A stretch of DNA of 64,000 nucleotides from Corynebacterium renale (GTDB lineage Bacteria; Actinomycetota; Actinomycetes; Mycobacteriales; Mycobacteriaceae): NCBI RefSeq assembly GCF_002563965.1, contig NZ_PDJF01000001.1, positions 2,046,001-2,110,000 of the forward strand, given 5' to 3'. The stretch's first letter is position 1. Each line of letters begins with the position of its first letter. Below the pieces are notes generated by a model that had not been told where the DNA came from, made no database searches, and saw only the letters and a program-made list of their open reading frames with translations. A program made the translations under genes and the position numbers. Below, piece after piece: positions 45,218 to 54,489 of the stretch.

Positions 45218-46669
45218 ATGCCGTGGTCTTATCTGTTTAATACGGCGTGGCTGTGGATCGCCGATCAAGGCATCACCCTCGCGCTTCTCATTGTGGTGGC
45301 TTGCCTTGTTCCAAGGATTGGCCGCTTCCTTATTTCGCGGATTAACCGCTACATCGAAGACACGGACACCTCCCAGGAGAACAAGTCACGCCTGGCAATA
45401 ACCAGCGTAGGTGTCTATATCGCTCAGCTGATTGCATACTTTTTCCTGTTTGTGATGGCCTTGCAAACCCTAGGATTCTCGCTGACAGGCGCCGCTATCC
45501 CTGCGACCGTTGCTTCTGCCGCACTCGGTCTTGGCGCGCAGTCGATCATCGCGGACTTCTTGGCAGGTTTCTTCATCCTCACGGAGAAGCAATATGGCAT
45601 CGGCGACTGGGTGCGGTTCGAAGGTAACGGGATCAAGGTAGAGGGTGACGTCATCCAAATCACTATGCGCGCCACTCGGATTCGCACGCTGTCGCAAGAA
45701 ACGGTGACGGTCCCGAATTCCACCGCCAAGATTTGTATCAACAGTTCGAATTTCTGGTCGCGGGCAGTCGTTGTTATCCCGGTACCGCTCCTGGGCTCCG
45801 AGAACGTCCACGACGCCATCGCTCGCACCACCGCCGCAACGGAGCGCGCGCTTGCCGAACCCGACATCGCCAGCGAAGTCTTGGGCACCCTGGACGTCCA
45901 GCCCGCCGTGAGTATCAAGCCACCGGCCACCGTGGGCATGCCCTGGATGATCGACATGCGCCTTATGGTCCAAGTCGAAGCCGGCAGTCAGTGGAAGGTA
46001 GAACGCGCGATTCGCACCAGCATCGTCGACGAATTCTGGGACGAGTACGGCTCAGCCCCCACCGTTGACGGTTCCCTCCAGCAGGAGCTTATCGACGCCA
46101 ACGGCACCCCACCTCACCCCACACCGCGGAAGAAAACGCCAGCCCCTCCCCATACGATCCCTTCTGATTCAGCGACAACAGAAGTACTCCCGGAGGCAGA
46201 CCCCGCGGCAGACATGGCGGGCGAGGGTTCACAGCTTACGGACGTCGAGAAGCACGACAGCACGGACGAAGCAGACAAGTCCACGCATATCAGCCGCAAA
46301 CGCTGGATACTCAGCCTGGGCGGAAAGATTCGACCATCCACGACTCTCCTACTTGCCGCGCTGGGCTTCCTGCTCTTCTTGTGGGTCTCCACTATCCAGA
46401 CCAGCGCCGAATGGGAAGGAGGCGACGGATGGCTTGCTCCCCCGCAGTCCTCGCACACCAGCTACCCACAAACCCCGGAACCGGAGTACATACCGCAGCC
46501 CACTTTCACCCCGGAACCCACCACACCAACCCCAACCGTGGACACCACTGAACCAACACTGCCCGAAGAGCCGACCGAGACTTCCACGCCTGTGGAACCG
46601 ACTCCTACTGAGGCAGAACCCACACCATCGGAGACAGTAACTGGCACACCCACCCAGACCAATAGTTAA
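45218..46669 (+). CDS. mscCG: MscS-type mechanosensitive channel, MscCG-like
   Basis: A 483-aa MscS-family channel. Three N-terminal membrane helices end in the pore helix (ALGLGAQSIIADFLAGFF), followed by the vestibule beta domain (EKQYGIGDWVRFEG, VTVPNSTAKICI). A long cytoplasmic extension (about residues 290-370) leads to a fourth membrane helix (LLLAALGFLLFLWVSTI) and a Pro/Thr/Glu-rich outer tail of about 75 residues. That four-helix layout and the position next to ilvBNC match the C. glutamicum glutamate exporter MscCG. ATG 45218 is chosen from the -10 box; the earlier in-frame ATG lies within the promoter. Confidence 0.9.
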   Translation: MPWSYLFNTAWLWIADQGITLALLIVVACLVPRIGRFLISRINRYIEDTDTSQENKSRLAITSVGVYIAQLIAYFFLFVMALQTLGFSLTGAAIPATVASAALGLGAQSIIADFLAGFFILTEKQYGIGDWVRFEGNGIKVEGDVIQITMRATRIRTLSQETVTVPNSTAKICINSSNFWSRAVVVIPVPLLGSENVHDAIARTTAATERALAEPDIASEVLGTLDVQPAVSIKPPATVGMPWMIDMRLMVQVEAGSQWKVERAIRTSIVDEFWDEYGSAPTVDGSLQQELIDANGTPPHPTPRKKTPAPPHTIPSDSATTEVLPEADPAADMAGEGSQLTDVEKHDSTDEADKSTHISRKRWILSLGGKIRPSTTLLLAALGFLLFLWVSTIQTSAEWEGGDGWLAPPQSSHTSYPQTPEPEYIPQPTFTPEPTTPTPTVDTTEPTLPEEPTETSTPVEPTPTEAEPTPSETVTGTPTQTNS

Positions 46670-46672
46670 GAT
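46667..46672 (+). promoter_or_regulatory. -10 box of the PH-domain gene
   Basis: TAAGAT overlaps the mscCG stop codon and is 7 nt before ATG 46680. Confidence 0.45.
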
Positions 46673-46679
46673 GTTCCCC

Positions 46680-47207
46680 ATGAGTTCTCCCACCACGCTG
46701 CGGCCAGACCGCACTCACCTTCTTGTCGCTGCGGTGATGACCTGCATCATGCTCATCCCGATCGGGTCCGCACCGCTAGTTCTGGGATGGCTTATCATCG
46801 TTCCCATTCTGTATTTCTGGTGGATTCAAAAAACCGCCACTATCATTGACGATTCGGGAATAACCGCCCAATATGCGTTTCGCGGTAACAAACACGTACC
46901 ATGGGACGAGTTGGCTGGAATCGGGTTTAAAGGCGCCACCACATTTGCCTCTACCCATGCAGGTGAAAACATCACCCTCCCCGCAGTAACCTTCAATTCA
47001 CTGCCGGTCCTGTCCGAGGCCTCCGATGGACGCATCCCAGACGCCCTTACTCAAAGCCGGGAAGCTATCGACGACATGGTTCGAATCGTCAACAAGGATG
47101 GTCGCGAGGTGCTAGTCACCCGCGAAGAATACGCCCGGATTCACGCACACGATGAAGATCCGCTCGTTCAGCGCTCAGATGCGGACGACACCGCCAACGA
47201 TGCGTAG
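46680..47207 (+). CDS. Membrane-anchored bacterial PH-domain protein
   Basis: The 175-aa protein has two closely spaced N-terminal membrane helices (HLLVAAVMTCIMLIPIGS; VLGWLIIVPILYFWWI). A PH-like beta domain follows (TIIDDSGITAQYAFRGNKHV, PWDELAGIGFKG), and the C-terminal tail is acidic. This is the Bac_PH_6 pattern of actinobacteria; function is unknown. It lies between mscCG and ilvD, and ilvD starts 30 bp after its stop, so read-through into ilvD is possible. Confidence 0.85.
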   Translation: MSSPTTLRPDRTHLLVAAVMTCIMLIPIGSAPLVLGWLIIVPILYFWWIQKTATIIDDSGITAQYAFRGNKHVPWDELAGIGFKGATTFASTHAGENITLPAVTFNSLPVLSEASDGRIPDALTQSREAIDDMVRIVNKDGREVLVTREEYARIHAHDEDPLVQRSDADDTANDA

Positions 47208-47237
47208 CAGTAACAACACATTTTCAAGGAGCACCCG

Positions 47238-49079
47238 TTGATCCCGTTAAGGTCAAAAGTCACCACAGTCGGCCGCAATGCTTCTGGCGCCCGCGCACTA
47301 TGGCGCGCCACCGGCACCAAAGAACATGAATTCGGCAAGCCAATTGTGGCAATTGTGAACTCGTATACCCAGTTCGTCCCAGGCCACGTCCACCTCAAGA
47401 ACGTGGGCGACATCGTGGCCGAAGCCGTACGCGCGGCAGGTGGCGTTCCCAAGGAGTTCAACACGATTGCTGTCGACGACGGCATCGCCATGGGCCACGG
47501 CGGTATGCTCTACTCCCTCCCCTCCCGCGAAATTATCGCGGACTCCGTGGAGTACATGGTCAACGCGCACACCGCCGACGCCATGGTCTGCATCTCCAAC
47601 TGCGACAAGATCACCCCAGGCATGCTCAACGCAGCGATGCGCTTGAACATCCCCGCCGTGTTCGTCTCCGGTGGTCCGATGGAAGCAGGTAAAGCTGTCG
47701 CCGTCAACGGTGTGACCAAGGCACCGACCGACCTGCTCACCGCAATTACGGCCTCAGCCTCCGATGCCGTCACGGACGAGGGCTTGACCGAAATCGAAAA
47801 CTTCGCCTGCCCCACCTGCGGTTCCTGCTCGGGCATGTTCACGGCAAACTCCATGAACTGCCTGACCGAAGCTCTCGGTCTTTCCCTGCCGGGCAATGGC
47901 TCTACCCTGGCCACGCACAGCGCGCGCCGTGACCTCTTCGTCAAGGCCGGCAAGACCATCGTGGACCTGTGCTCCCGTTACTACGGCGAAGAGGACGAAT
48001 CCGTCCTGCCACGCAGCATCGCCACCAAGCACGCCTTCCAAAACGCCATGGCTTTGGACATGGCGATGGGCGGATCCTCCAACACCGTCCTGCACATCCT
48101 CGCAGCAGCACAAGAAGGTGAAATCGACTTCGACCTCAGCGACATCGATCGCCTCTCCTACGAAATTCCATGCCTGTCCAAGGTGTCCCCGAACTCGGAC
48201 TACCACATGGAAGACGTCCACCGTGCCGGCGGTATCCCCGCCATCCTGGGTGAACTACGCCGCGCCGGCAAACTGAACTCGGACGTCCACACCGTGCTCT
48301 ACGATTCGCTAGATTCCTGGCTTGACGACTGGGACATCCGCGGCGGCAAGGCGACCGAGGACGCCATCGAACTGTTCCACGCCGCCCCTGGTGGCGTACG
48401 CACCACCGAGGCGTTCTCCCAGTCCAACCGTTGGGAAACCCTGGACACTGACGCCGAAAACGGTTGCATCCACTCCGTTGAGAATGCCTACACCGCCGAC
48501 GGCGGCTTGGTCATCCTGCGCGGCAACATTGCTCCCGACGGCGCCGTCATCAAGGCCGCCGGTGTGGACCAAGACCAGTGGATCTTCACCGGCCCAGCTC
48601 GCGTCGTAGAATCCCAGGAAGAAGCCGTTTCGGTGATCTTAAAGCGCGAGGTCCAGCCTGGTGATGTGGTCGTCGTCCGCTACGAAGGCCCTTCAGGTGG
48701 CCCAGGCATGCAGGAGATGCTGCATCCTACCTCCTTCCTCAAGGGCGCGGGCTTGGGCAAGGTCTGTGCACTCATTACCGACGGACGCTTCTCCGGAGGC
48801 ACCTCCGGACTCTCCATCGGCCACATCTCCCCCGAAGCCGCCCACGGTGGGCTCATCGGCCTCATCGAAAACGGCGATGAAATCACCATTGACGTCCACG
48901 AGCGGGTGCTCAACTTGAACGTTGACGATGCGGAGATTGAGCGTCGTCGTCAAGCACAAGAAGCACGCGAGAAGCCCTGGACCCCCGTGGCCCGCGACCG
49001 CAAGGTCTCTAAAGCACTCCGTGCCTACGCCAAGATGGCAACCTCCGCGGACAAGGGTGCGGTGCGTCAAGTTGACTAA
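47238..49079 (+). CDS. ilvD: Dihydroxy-acid dehydratase
   Basis: Fe-S enzyme (613 aa) that makes the 2-oxo acids of valine and isoleucine from dihydroxy acids. Cluster and Mg ligands are visible in [12 protein letters not shown] and [20 protein letters not shown], with [28 protein letters not shown] and [13 protein letters not shown] later. It starts with TTG at 47238 behind AAGGAGCACCCG; no nearby ATG fits the family N terminus ([19 protein letters not shown]). Confidence 0.97.
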   Translation: MIPLRSKVTTVGRNASGARALWRATGTKEHEFGKPIVAIVNSYTQFVPGHVHLKNVGDIVAEAVRAAGGVPKEFNTIAVDDGIAMGHGGMLYSLPSREIIADSVEYMVNAHTADAMVCISNCDKITPGMLNAAMRLNIPAVFVSGGPMEAGKAVAVNGVTKAPTDLLTAITASASDAVTDEGLTEIENFACPTCGSCSGMFTANSMNCLTEALGLSLPGNGSTLATHSARRDLFVKAGKTIVDLCSRYYGEEDESVLPRSIATKHAFQNAMALDMAMGGSSNTVLHILAAAQEGEIDFDLSDIDRLSYEIPCLSKVSPNSDYHMEDVHRAGGIPAILGELRRAGKLNSDVHTVLYDSLDSWLDDWDIRGGKATEDAIELFHAAPGGVRTTEAFSQSNRWETLDTDAENGCIHSVENAYTADGGLVILRGNIAPDGAVIKAAGVDQDQWIFTGPARVVESQEEAVSVILKREVQPGDVVVVRYEGPSGGPGMQEMLHPTSFLKGAGLGKVCALITDGRFSGGTSGLSIGHISPEAAHGGLIGLIENGDEITIDVHERVLNLNVDDAEIERRRQAQEAREKPWTPVARDRKVSKALRAYAKMATSADKGAVRQVD

Positions 49080-49087
49080 ACGTGCAC

Positions 49088-49093
49088 TAGGAT
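49088..49093 (+). promoter_or_regulatory. -10 box of the GT87 gene
   Basis: TAGGAT is 8 nt before ATG 49102. Confidence 0.4.
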
Positions 49094-49101
49094 AACCCCC
49101 T

Positions 49102-50361
49102 ATGCGCACTCAGAAGATAGCCCCGATTCCACTGCTACTAACCCTCTTCGGGCTAGCAGCCGGAATCGGGGCTACGTCGATTTCTATGCAAGAAACCGAC
49201 TTCCCCGTGGACATGATCATCTACCGCGAAGGTGTCCAGGCGTTCTTCGGTGGACGCGACGTCTACGCAGTCCCCATGTACGCCGGTGACCTGGCATTGC
49301 CGTTTATCTACCCGCCGTTCGGGGCGGTGGCATTGTGGCCGCTATCTTCTACCTCACTGCCGCACTCCGTGGCCGGCGACATCATGATCGGAGTCTCGGC
49401 CGCGCTGCTTTTGCTCTGCCTCTTCTTCGTGTTCCGGGCTGTTGGTGTGGCACGCGAATGGCTCTGGCCCGTGACCGCCGCAGCATGGGCGGTGGGAATG
49501 CTCATCGAACCGGTGACCCTCAACAATGGGTTCGCACAGATCAACATAGTCCTTATGGCACTGGTCATCCTTGACCTGGTGCCACGCAGGAGGTGGCTGC
49601 CGCAAGGCTGGCTGATTGGCCTGGCTATCGCGATTAAGATTTCGCCGGCAGCGATGCTCTTGTACTTCTTGCTGAAGAAGAAAATCTGGCCCATCGTGAC
49701 TGCCGGCGTTACCGCAGCTGTGGCCACCCTGCTCTCAGCGCTGGTCAATTGGGAAGAATCCGTCACTTTCTTCAAAACCACGCTCCTGGACATGGGCGCG
49801 AGCGGGGACTTTGGCGTAGACCCCTCCTATTCGTCAAATAGTTCACTTAAAGGTGTCCTCCTGCGCATGGCAGGTGAGGCGGAAAACTCAACGCTTCTCA
49901 ATCTGATCTGGGTGGTGCTAGTACTCGGCCTCATTATCGGCGGTGGTTGGCTCATGTGGACACTGCAGCGAAAGGACTACGACACCCTCTCTTGGCAGGT
50001 CAACGCCATGATAATGCTGCTTATCTCCCCGATCTCGTGGTCCCACCACTGGGTGTGGTTGGCGGTGATTATCCCGACGGTCGCGTACGTCGGACTCACC
50101 GCACTGCCCCAGTGGAAACCGTCGCTGGTGGTTGTGGGAATCTGGGCAGCCCTGGTTCTGACTTTGCCGCCGAAATGGTGGTTCGGCGACGGTATCGTCG
50201 CGTCCTCCGGACTTTCTTTGTTCGGCCAATTCCTCGTAGCGGACTTCGTCTGGCTAGCGCTTGCTCTCATGGCTACGATCGCTGTGGACATGGGGCGGGC
50301 GCCGAAGGCTCCGGACGCCACGACGTTTCAGGAAAAGCAAGCCACCGCGCCTCTTTCCTAA
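49102..50361 (+). CDS. GT87/DUF2029 polyprenyl-phosphate-dependent mannosyltransferase
   Basis: A 419-aa multi-pass (about ten helices) GT-C glycosyltransferase. The first outer loop carries the catalytic-type acidic motif TDFPVDMIIYREGVQAFF, followed by VYAVPMYAGDLALPFIYPPF, the hallmark (xDxxxY...YPP) of actinobacterial DUF2029 enzymes such as PimE and AftC. These transfer mannose or arabinose from decaprenyl-phosphate to lipomannan, arabinan or related envelope glycans. Which acceptor is used cannot be read here. No partner gene adjoins it. Confidence 0.87.
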   Translation: MRTQKIAPIPLLLTLFGLAAGIGATSISMQETDFPVDMIIYREGVQAFFGGRDVYAVPMYAGDLALPFIYPPFGAVALWPLSSTSLPHSVAGDIMIGVSAALLLLCLFFVFRAVGVAREWLWPVTAAAWAVGMLIEPVTLNNGFAQINIVLMALVILDLVPRRRWLPQGWLIGLAIAIKISPAAMLLYFLLKKKIWPIVTAGVTAAVATLLSALVNWEESVTFFKTTLLDMGASGDFGVDPSYSSNSSLKGVLLRMAGEAENSTLLNLIWVVLVLGLIIGGGWLMWTLQRKDYDTLSWQVNAMIMLLISPISWSHHWVWLAVIIPTVAYVGLTALPQWKPSLVVVGIWAALVLTLPPKWWFGDGIVASSGLSLFGQFLVADFVWLALALMATIAVDMGRAPKAPDATTFQEKQATAPLS

Positions 50362-50389
50362 AGTCCCGCTGGGCCGGTACGCAAGAGAA

Positions 50390-50423
50390 GCGCCCCGAAG
50401 AACGCAATCGTTCTTCGGGGCGC
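50390..50423. terminator. Strong bidirectional terminator
   Basis: A perfect 15-bp stem GCGCCCCGAAGAACG / CGTTCTTCGGGGCGC with a CAAT tetraloop lies between convergent genes; TTT follows on the plus strand and TTCTCTT on the minus strand. Confidence 0.85.
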
Positions 50424-50444
50424 TTTCGGGTGTCACCCTGGAAA

Positions 50445-51470
50445 CTAGAACCCGCCTCCGAGGAAGAACCACACCGCAACCGCACCGGCGATGCCCACAA
50501 GGGCAGCAACCCATGCACTTGCGCGCGGTCGGACAGCCCAGCCACGTGCGTAATCGCAACCGTAACGTCCCGGTCCAGTGAAAGCTACAGCAACTGAAAC
50601 AGCGAAGAGAAGAAGCGCTAGGAGCACCGCATCCTGCGTATTTCCATTCCCGACCACGCCATGCAACACCGTGACTCCGGTAGCTGCGATCGCAAGCGCC
50701 GATCCCAAAGGGTTAATCAGGCCAAGGATCAAGAAGGCTCCGGCAAGCAGCTGAAGACCAGGGACGACGACCGCCAAAACCTGTGGATTCCCGTAACCGG
50801 CGAATTGTTCAGTAAGCCCGTTGAGTCCCGTCGAGCCGCCCATCATAAAGAAGCGTGTGATTGCTTCACCCGCGAGGAACACCCCGAGGACCACCCGCAG
50901 GATCAACAAACCGAAATCAGTGGTACCGCGCTGCGCAGGGACGACCGCAACTGCAGTATCGGTGGCTGCAGGCGCTACTTCAGGGCTGGTAGCAGCTGCC
51001 GGATCTGCATACTCTGACGTCTCCGCTTCACCCGACTCTGCATCCTCGACGGGAAAAATCGCCGTAGCCGGCTCAGGCTCTTCGACGGGGATCGGATCGT
51101 ATGCGGTCGTCGGCGCATCAGAGAGCAACGCATCAGTGCGATGATCCGGGCGAGCAGCTGGCCTGGTCGGTTTTTCGACAATCGGTGTGCCAGCCGCAGC
51201 ATCCGAGGTCACTGCTGGCTCCTGCTCAGCCTCGGCCTCCGGCACGGGTTCCGGTTCTGGCTTGCGTGCCGGAATATGCTGCGGCTTCGCACGCCCAGCT
51301 AACTCATAGATGGAAGGTCCCGGAGGCGGAGCAGTCCGCGCGGGGCGTTCGCGGTAGGCCGGGATGTCGGCGTCGTCAACGCCTAGGGAGTCTTCGGCAT
51401 CCAGAGGTGCCGTTTCGAACCCTAAGCCGGTGTCTGGTTCATGGTTCTTATCGTGGGGGCGTTGGTTCAT
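50445..51470 (-). CDS. DoxX-family membrane protein with long disordered N terminus
   Basis: The protein of about 341 aa has roughly 180 N-terminal residues rich in Pro, Ala and Glu with no predicted structure. A DoxX module of four helices follows (LLILRVVLGVFLAGEAITRF, VLAVVVPGLQLLAGAFLILG, and so on). The last helix ends WVAALVGIAGAVAVWFFLGG. DoxX proteins support thiol or quinone-linked redox systems in some actinobacteria, but the role here is unknown. ATG 51470 has TAACCT 7 nt upstream; the earlier frame start lies in that promoter. Confidence 0.82.
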   Translation of the reverse strand: MNQRPHDKNHEPDTGLGFETAPLDAEDSLGVDDADIPAYRERPARTAPPPGPSIYELAGRAKPQHIPARKPEPEPVPEAEAEQEPAVTSDAAAGTPIVEKPTRPAARPDHRTDALLSDAPTTAYDPIPVEEPEPATAIFPVEDAESGEAETSEYADPAAATSPEVAPAATDTAVAVVPAQRGTTDFGLLILRVVLGVFLAGEAITRFFMMGGSTGLNGLTEQFAGYGNPQVLAVVVPGLQLLAGAFLILGLINPLGSALAIAATGVTVLHGVVGNGNTQDAVLLALLLFAVSVAVAFTGPGRYGCDYARGWAVRPRASAWVAALVGIAGAVAVWFFLGGGF

Positions 51471-51477
51471 AGGAAGT

Positions 51478-51483
51478 AGGTTA
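51478..51483 (-). promoter_or_regulatory. -10 box of the DoxX gene
   Basis: Minus-strand TAACCT, 7-nt gap to ATG 51470. Confidence 0.4.
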
Positions 51484-51518
51484 TTCCAGGCCACCGACGC
51501 ACGGGGCTTGGCGCGCCG

Positions 51519-52247
51519 TTAACACCTGCCGAGCTCACGGGCTAGAGCATCATGTTCAGCCTGAGTAACCCACAGTGCGTATTTGGCTTTGACCTCCACC
51601 TGGATCTGGGCGTATCGACAGCGGAAATCCTTGTTGGGCGGCTGCCACGTGGCCGCGTCGCCGGCACCCTTTTGAGAGTTCAGGGGGCCGTCGACAGCTA
51701 AGAGGTTCAGCGGGTCATTGGCAAAGTTAGCCCGTTCCTCTGGGGTGAGTTGTTGGGCACCTTTCTGCCAGGCGTCCGCGAGGGCAACCACGTGGTCAAT
51801 CTGCACTGCACTAGAGGTTTTCTTCCCGCGCACAAAATTGATTGGCTGCCCGGAGTACGGGTCCTGCAAGACTCCACTTTCCACGAGGCAACCATGCGTC
51901 CCAGGGCGAATCACGGTGTCCTGCAGGTCGCGGCGCAGGATGTCATTGCGGGTATCACATCCGTTGTGGCCAAATTCCACGGTGACGTCATCAGACCAGC
52001 GTTGCCCGAACTCCTCGCGCGCGTACCCGGTTTTGGGGGCGCGGCCTTTCACCGGGAGGCCGTCGAGAAGCTGGGTGTGCAGCGAGGCTGCAGGGGTGAC
52101 GGTTGTGGTGACAGTGCTTATCGACGTCTCTACCTCCGGCACGGTGACGGAGGCGGTAGAGGTCACGGGGGCCGTGGCGAGTGGCTCGCAGGCGACAAGC
52201 GTGGTCGCGGCAGCGGCGATCATGCAGGCAATACCGAAAGTGCGCAT
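51519..52247 (-). CDS. Secreted HNH-family nuclease, lipoprotein
   Basis: The 242-aa precursor has a lipoprotein signal (MRTFGIACMIAAAATTLVAC), a Val/Thr-rich linker and a DUF1524-type HNH domain. The HNH core is QIDHVVALADAWQKGA (D-H pair), then NDPLNLLAVDGPLNSQKGAGD (Asn). Conserved Cys pairs (GCDTRNDILRRDL; GTHGCLVE) suggest a disulfide. Related actinobacterial proteins are extracellular DNases. Start ATG 52247 is favoured by the signal sequence; an in-frame ATG 7 codons earlier is possible. Confidence 0.87.
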   Translation of the reverse strand: MRTFGIACMIAAAATTLVACEPLATAPVTSTASVTVPEVETSISTVTTTVTPAASLHTQLLDGLPVKGRAPKTGYAREEFGQRWSDDVTVEFGHNGCDTRNDILRRDLQDTVIRPGTHGCLVESGVLQDPYSGQPINFVRGKKTSSAVQIDHVVALADAWQKGAQQLTPEERANFANDPLNLLAVDGPLNSQKGAGDAATWQPPNKDFRCRYAQIQVEVKAKYALWVTQAEHDALARELGRC

Positions 52248-52334
52248 AGTGTCTAGTGACTTTAGCATGGGCCCCGGTGGCAGAATTCGCCCTCATCTAC
52301 TAATGTCGGTGACACGTCAACGAAAGGATTAAAA

Positions 52335-53456
52335 ATGGCTACCACCAATTCCGACTGGGCCGGCGACGCCCAGAACGCCTCCCCCGACGGCGAATTCGTC
52401 CGCGACACCACCTACATTGAGGACCGCATCGTCGCAGATCTCCCCGCCGGAAGCCAGCCGCAAGCCCAAGACGACGGCACCTTCCACTGGCCCGTCGAGG
52501 CAGGACGCTACCGCCTCATCGGTGCCCGCGCCTGCCCGTGGGCACACCGCACAATTATTACCCGGCGCCTCTTGGGCCTCGAAGACGTGATCTCCCTCGG
52601 CCTGGCCGGCCCTACCCATGACAAGCGTTCCTGGACTTTCGACCTCGACCCAGGTGGGGTGGACCCAGTACTCGGTATCCCCCGACTCCAGGACGCATAC
52701 TTCGCCCGCTTCCCCGACTACCCGCGCGGTATTACTGTGCCAGCACTTGTGGAAGTCGAATCTGGCAAAGTTGTCACGAACGACTTCCCCCAGATCCCGG
52801 TTGATTTCAACAGCGAGTGGAAGAAATTCCAGCGCGAAGGCGCCCCCGACCTCTACCCCGAGGAACTGCGCGACGAAATCGATGCGATAACCAAGCGCGT
52901 ATACACAGAAGTGAACAACGGTGTTTATCGCTGCGGTTTCGCCGGCTCCCAGGACGCGTATGAGGAAGCCTACGAACGCCTATGGACTGCGATGGACTGG
53001 CTTGAAGAACGCCTTGCCACACGGCGCTACCTGGTTGGCGAACACATCACGCTTGCGGACGTCTACCTCTACCCCACCTTGATCCGCTTCGACGCTGCCT
53101 ATTACGGCCACTTTAAAGCCGCACGGAACAAGATCGTGGAACTGCCCAACCTGTGGGGCTACCTGCGCGACCTGTGGCAGACCCCAGGCTTTGGTGATAC
53201 CACCGACCTCACAGAGGTCAAGGAGCACTACTACATCGTCCACAAGGAAATTAACCCCACCCAGATCGTGCCTGTCGGCCCCGACCTCAGTGGCCTGGAT
53301 ACCCCGCACGGCCGCGAGAAACTCGGCGGGACGCCATTCGCCGAAGGCGCCACCGCACCCGGGCCAGTACCAGCTGGCGAACGCGTCAAGAACCCATTAG
53401 AAAACGGAATCGCCCCCGCCCACGGCCGGACAGCCGAAGAAGCAGGGACGATCTAA
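52335..53456 (+). CDS. Xi-class GST-like hydroquinone reductase
   Basis: The 373-aa protein matches the YqjG/glutathionyl-hydroquinone reductase family: catalytic Cys in RACPWAHRT, RGITVPALVEV, DFNSEW, LRDEIDAITKRVYTEVNNGV (helical domain) and the conserved LPNLWGYLRDLWQTPGFGDT. In organisms with glutathione it reduces glutathionyl-hydroquinones; corynebacteria use mycothiol, so the thiol partner here is probably mycothiol (inference). AAAGGA precedes the ATG. About 65 C-terminal residues after the family core are low-complexity and Pro-rich. Confidence 0.9.
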   Translation: MATTNSDWAGDAQNASPDGEFVRDTTYIEDRIVADLPAGSQPQAQDDGTFHWPVEAGRYRLIGARACPWAHRTIITRRLLGLEDVISLGLAGPTHDKRSWTFDLDPGGVDPVLGIPRLQDAYFARFPDYPRGITVPALVEVESGKVVTNDFPQIPVDFNSEWKKFQREGAPDLYPEELRDEIDAITKRVYTEVNNGVYRCGFAGSQDAYEEAYERLWTAMDWLEERLATRRYLVGEHITLADVYLYPTLIRFDAAYYGHFKAARNKIVELPNLWGYLRDLWQTPGFGDTTDLTEVKEHYYIVHKEINPTQIVPVGPDLSGLDTPHGREKLGGTPFAEGATAPGPVPAGERVKNPLENGIAPAHGRTAEEAGTI

Positions 53457-53471
53457 ACTCGCATATGCTCA

Positions 53472-53497
53472 GGGCCGTGGTTAAACACGGCCCTTTT
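53472..53497 (+). terminator. Terminator after the GST-like gene
   Basis: GGGCCGTG / CACGGCCC with a 6-nt loop, followed by TTTTGC. Confidence 0.8.
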
Positions 53498-53498
53498 G

Positions 53499-54449
53499 CT
53501 ATGCGAAGGTATTCGAAGCTTCGTTCAAGAAAGCCAGCTCACGCGGGTTGAGGTCATAACCCACGGAAGCGATGAGCGCCGGAAGCTGCTCGGGACGGGA
53601 CACCGAAGCAATCGGTGCCTCGGCACCCTGGGCGCGAATCCAGCACAACGCAACCGTCGCTGGCTCAAGACCGCGGTTCTGCGCAACTTCACGCACCGCC
53701 TGGATGACAGGCTGTGCGCCTGGTTCCAGATACTGAGCTGCCATACCTTCGCGCGCCTTCCCTTCAAGATCAGAGCGCTTGGAGTACTTGCCGGTCAGTA
53801 CGCCCGCCGCGAGAGCAAAATACGGGAATACGGCGGCTTCGTGTGCGTGTGCGATCGGCATGTAATCACGCTCGGCATCGCGGCGATGCAGCAGGTTGTA
53901 ATGCGGCTGGATCGCGACCGGCTGAGCCTTGGTCCCGCGGGACTTCTGGAAGAATTCACGCATGCGCTCTGGGCTGTAGTTAGATAGGCCCAGGTACCGA
54001 ATCTTGCCTTCGTTAATCAGGTCAATGGCGATGGATACCTGTTCATCGATACTGACGGATTCGTCGTCGTGATGGTAGTAGAAGAGGTCAATTGACTCCA
54101 TCTGCAGACGCTTCAGAGACCCTTCGACAGCCTCCGTAGTAGCCTTACGAGAACGACCTTTTACGCCTTCGAGACCGCCGGACTTGGTCGCCACAATCAC
54201 ATTGCGCTTTCCGCGGTGGGCGATCCACTCACCGATGAGCTGTTCAGATTCGCCACCCTTATTACCCGGCGCCCAGTGAGAGTAGCTGTCGGCGGTGTCA
54301 ATGAAGTTTCCGCCGTGCTGCCAGTATTCGTCCATGACCTGGAAACACTCATCACGAGGTGACGTCCACCCAAACGTGTTCGCACCTAGCACCAACGGGT
54401 AAACAGAAAGGTCTGTGTTCGGAATCGATACGCGTGAACTAATAGTCAA
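53499..54449 (-). CDS. Aldo/keto reductase
   Basis: A 316-aa NADPH-dependent AKR. The catalytic tetrad can be seen as Asp in FIDTADSYSHW (with its Tyr), Lys in VIVATKSG and His in DLFYYHHDDE. LGLSNYSPERMREF and the C-terminal PIASVSRPEQLPALIAS complete the barrel. It starts with TTG in the longest frame behind a distant TAGGAG; no better start fits the family N terminus (SRVSIPNTDLSVYPLVLG). The substrate is unknown. A second AKR lies 40 bp upstream on the same strand. Confidence 0.88.
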   Translation of the reverse strand: MTISSRVSIPNTDLSVYPLVLGANTFGWTSPRDECFQVMDEYWQHGGNFIDTADSYSHWAPGNKGGESEQLIGEWIAHRGKRNVIVATKSGGLEGVKGRSRKATTEAVEGSLKRLQMESIDLFYYHHDDESVSIDEQVSIAIDLINEGKIRYLGLSNYSPERMREFFQKSRGTKAQPVAIQPHYNLLHRRDAERDYMPIAHAHEAAVFPYFALAAGVLTGKYSKRSDLEGKAREGMAAQYLEPGAQPVIQAVREVAQNRGLEPATVALCWIRAQGAEAPIASVSRPEQLPALIASVGYDLNPRELAFLNEASNTFA

Positions 54450-54489
54450 GGTTCTTGCAAACTCCTATCTCAAATAACGGGAAAAGCGG

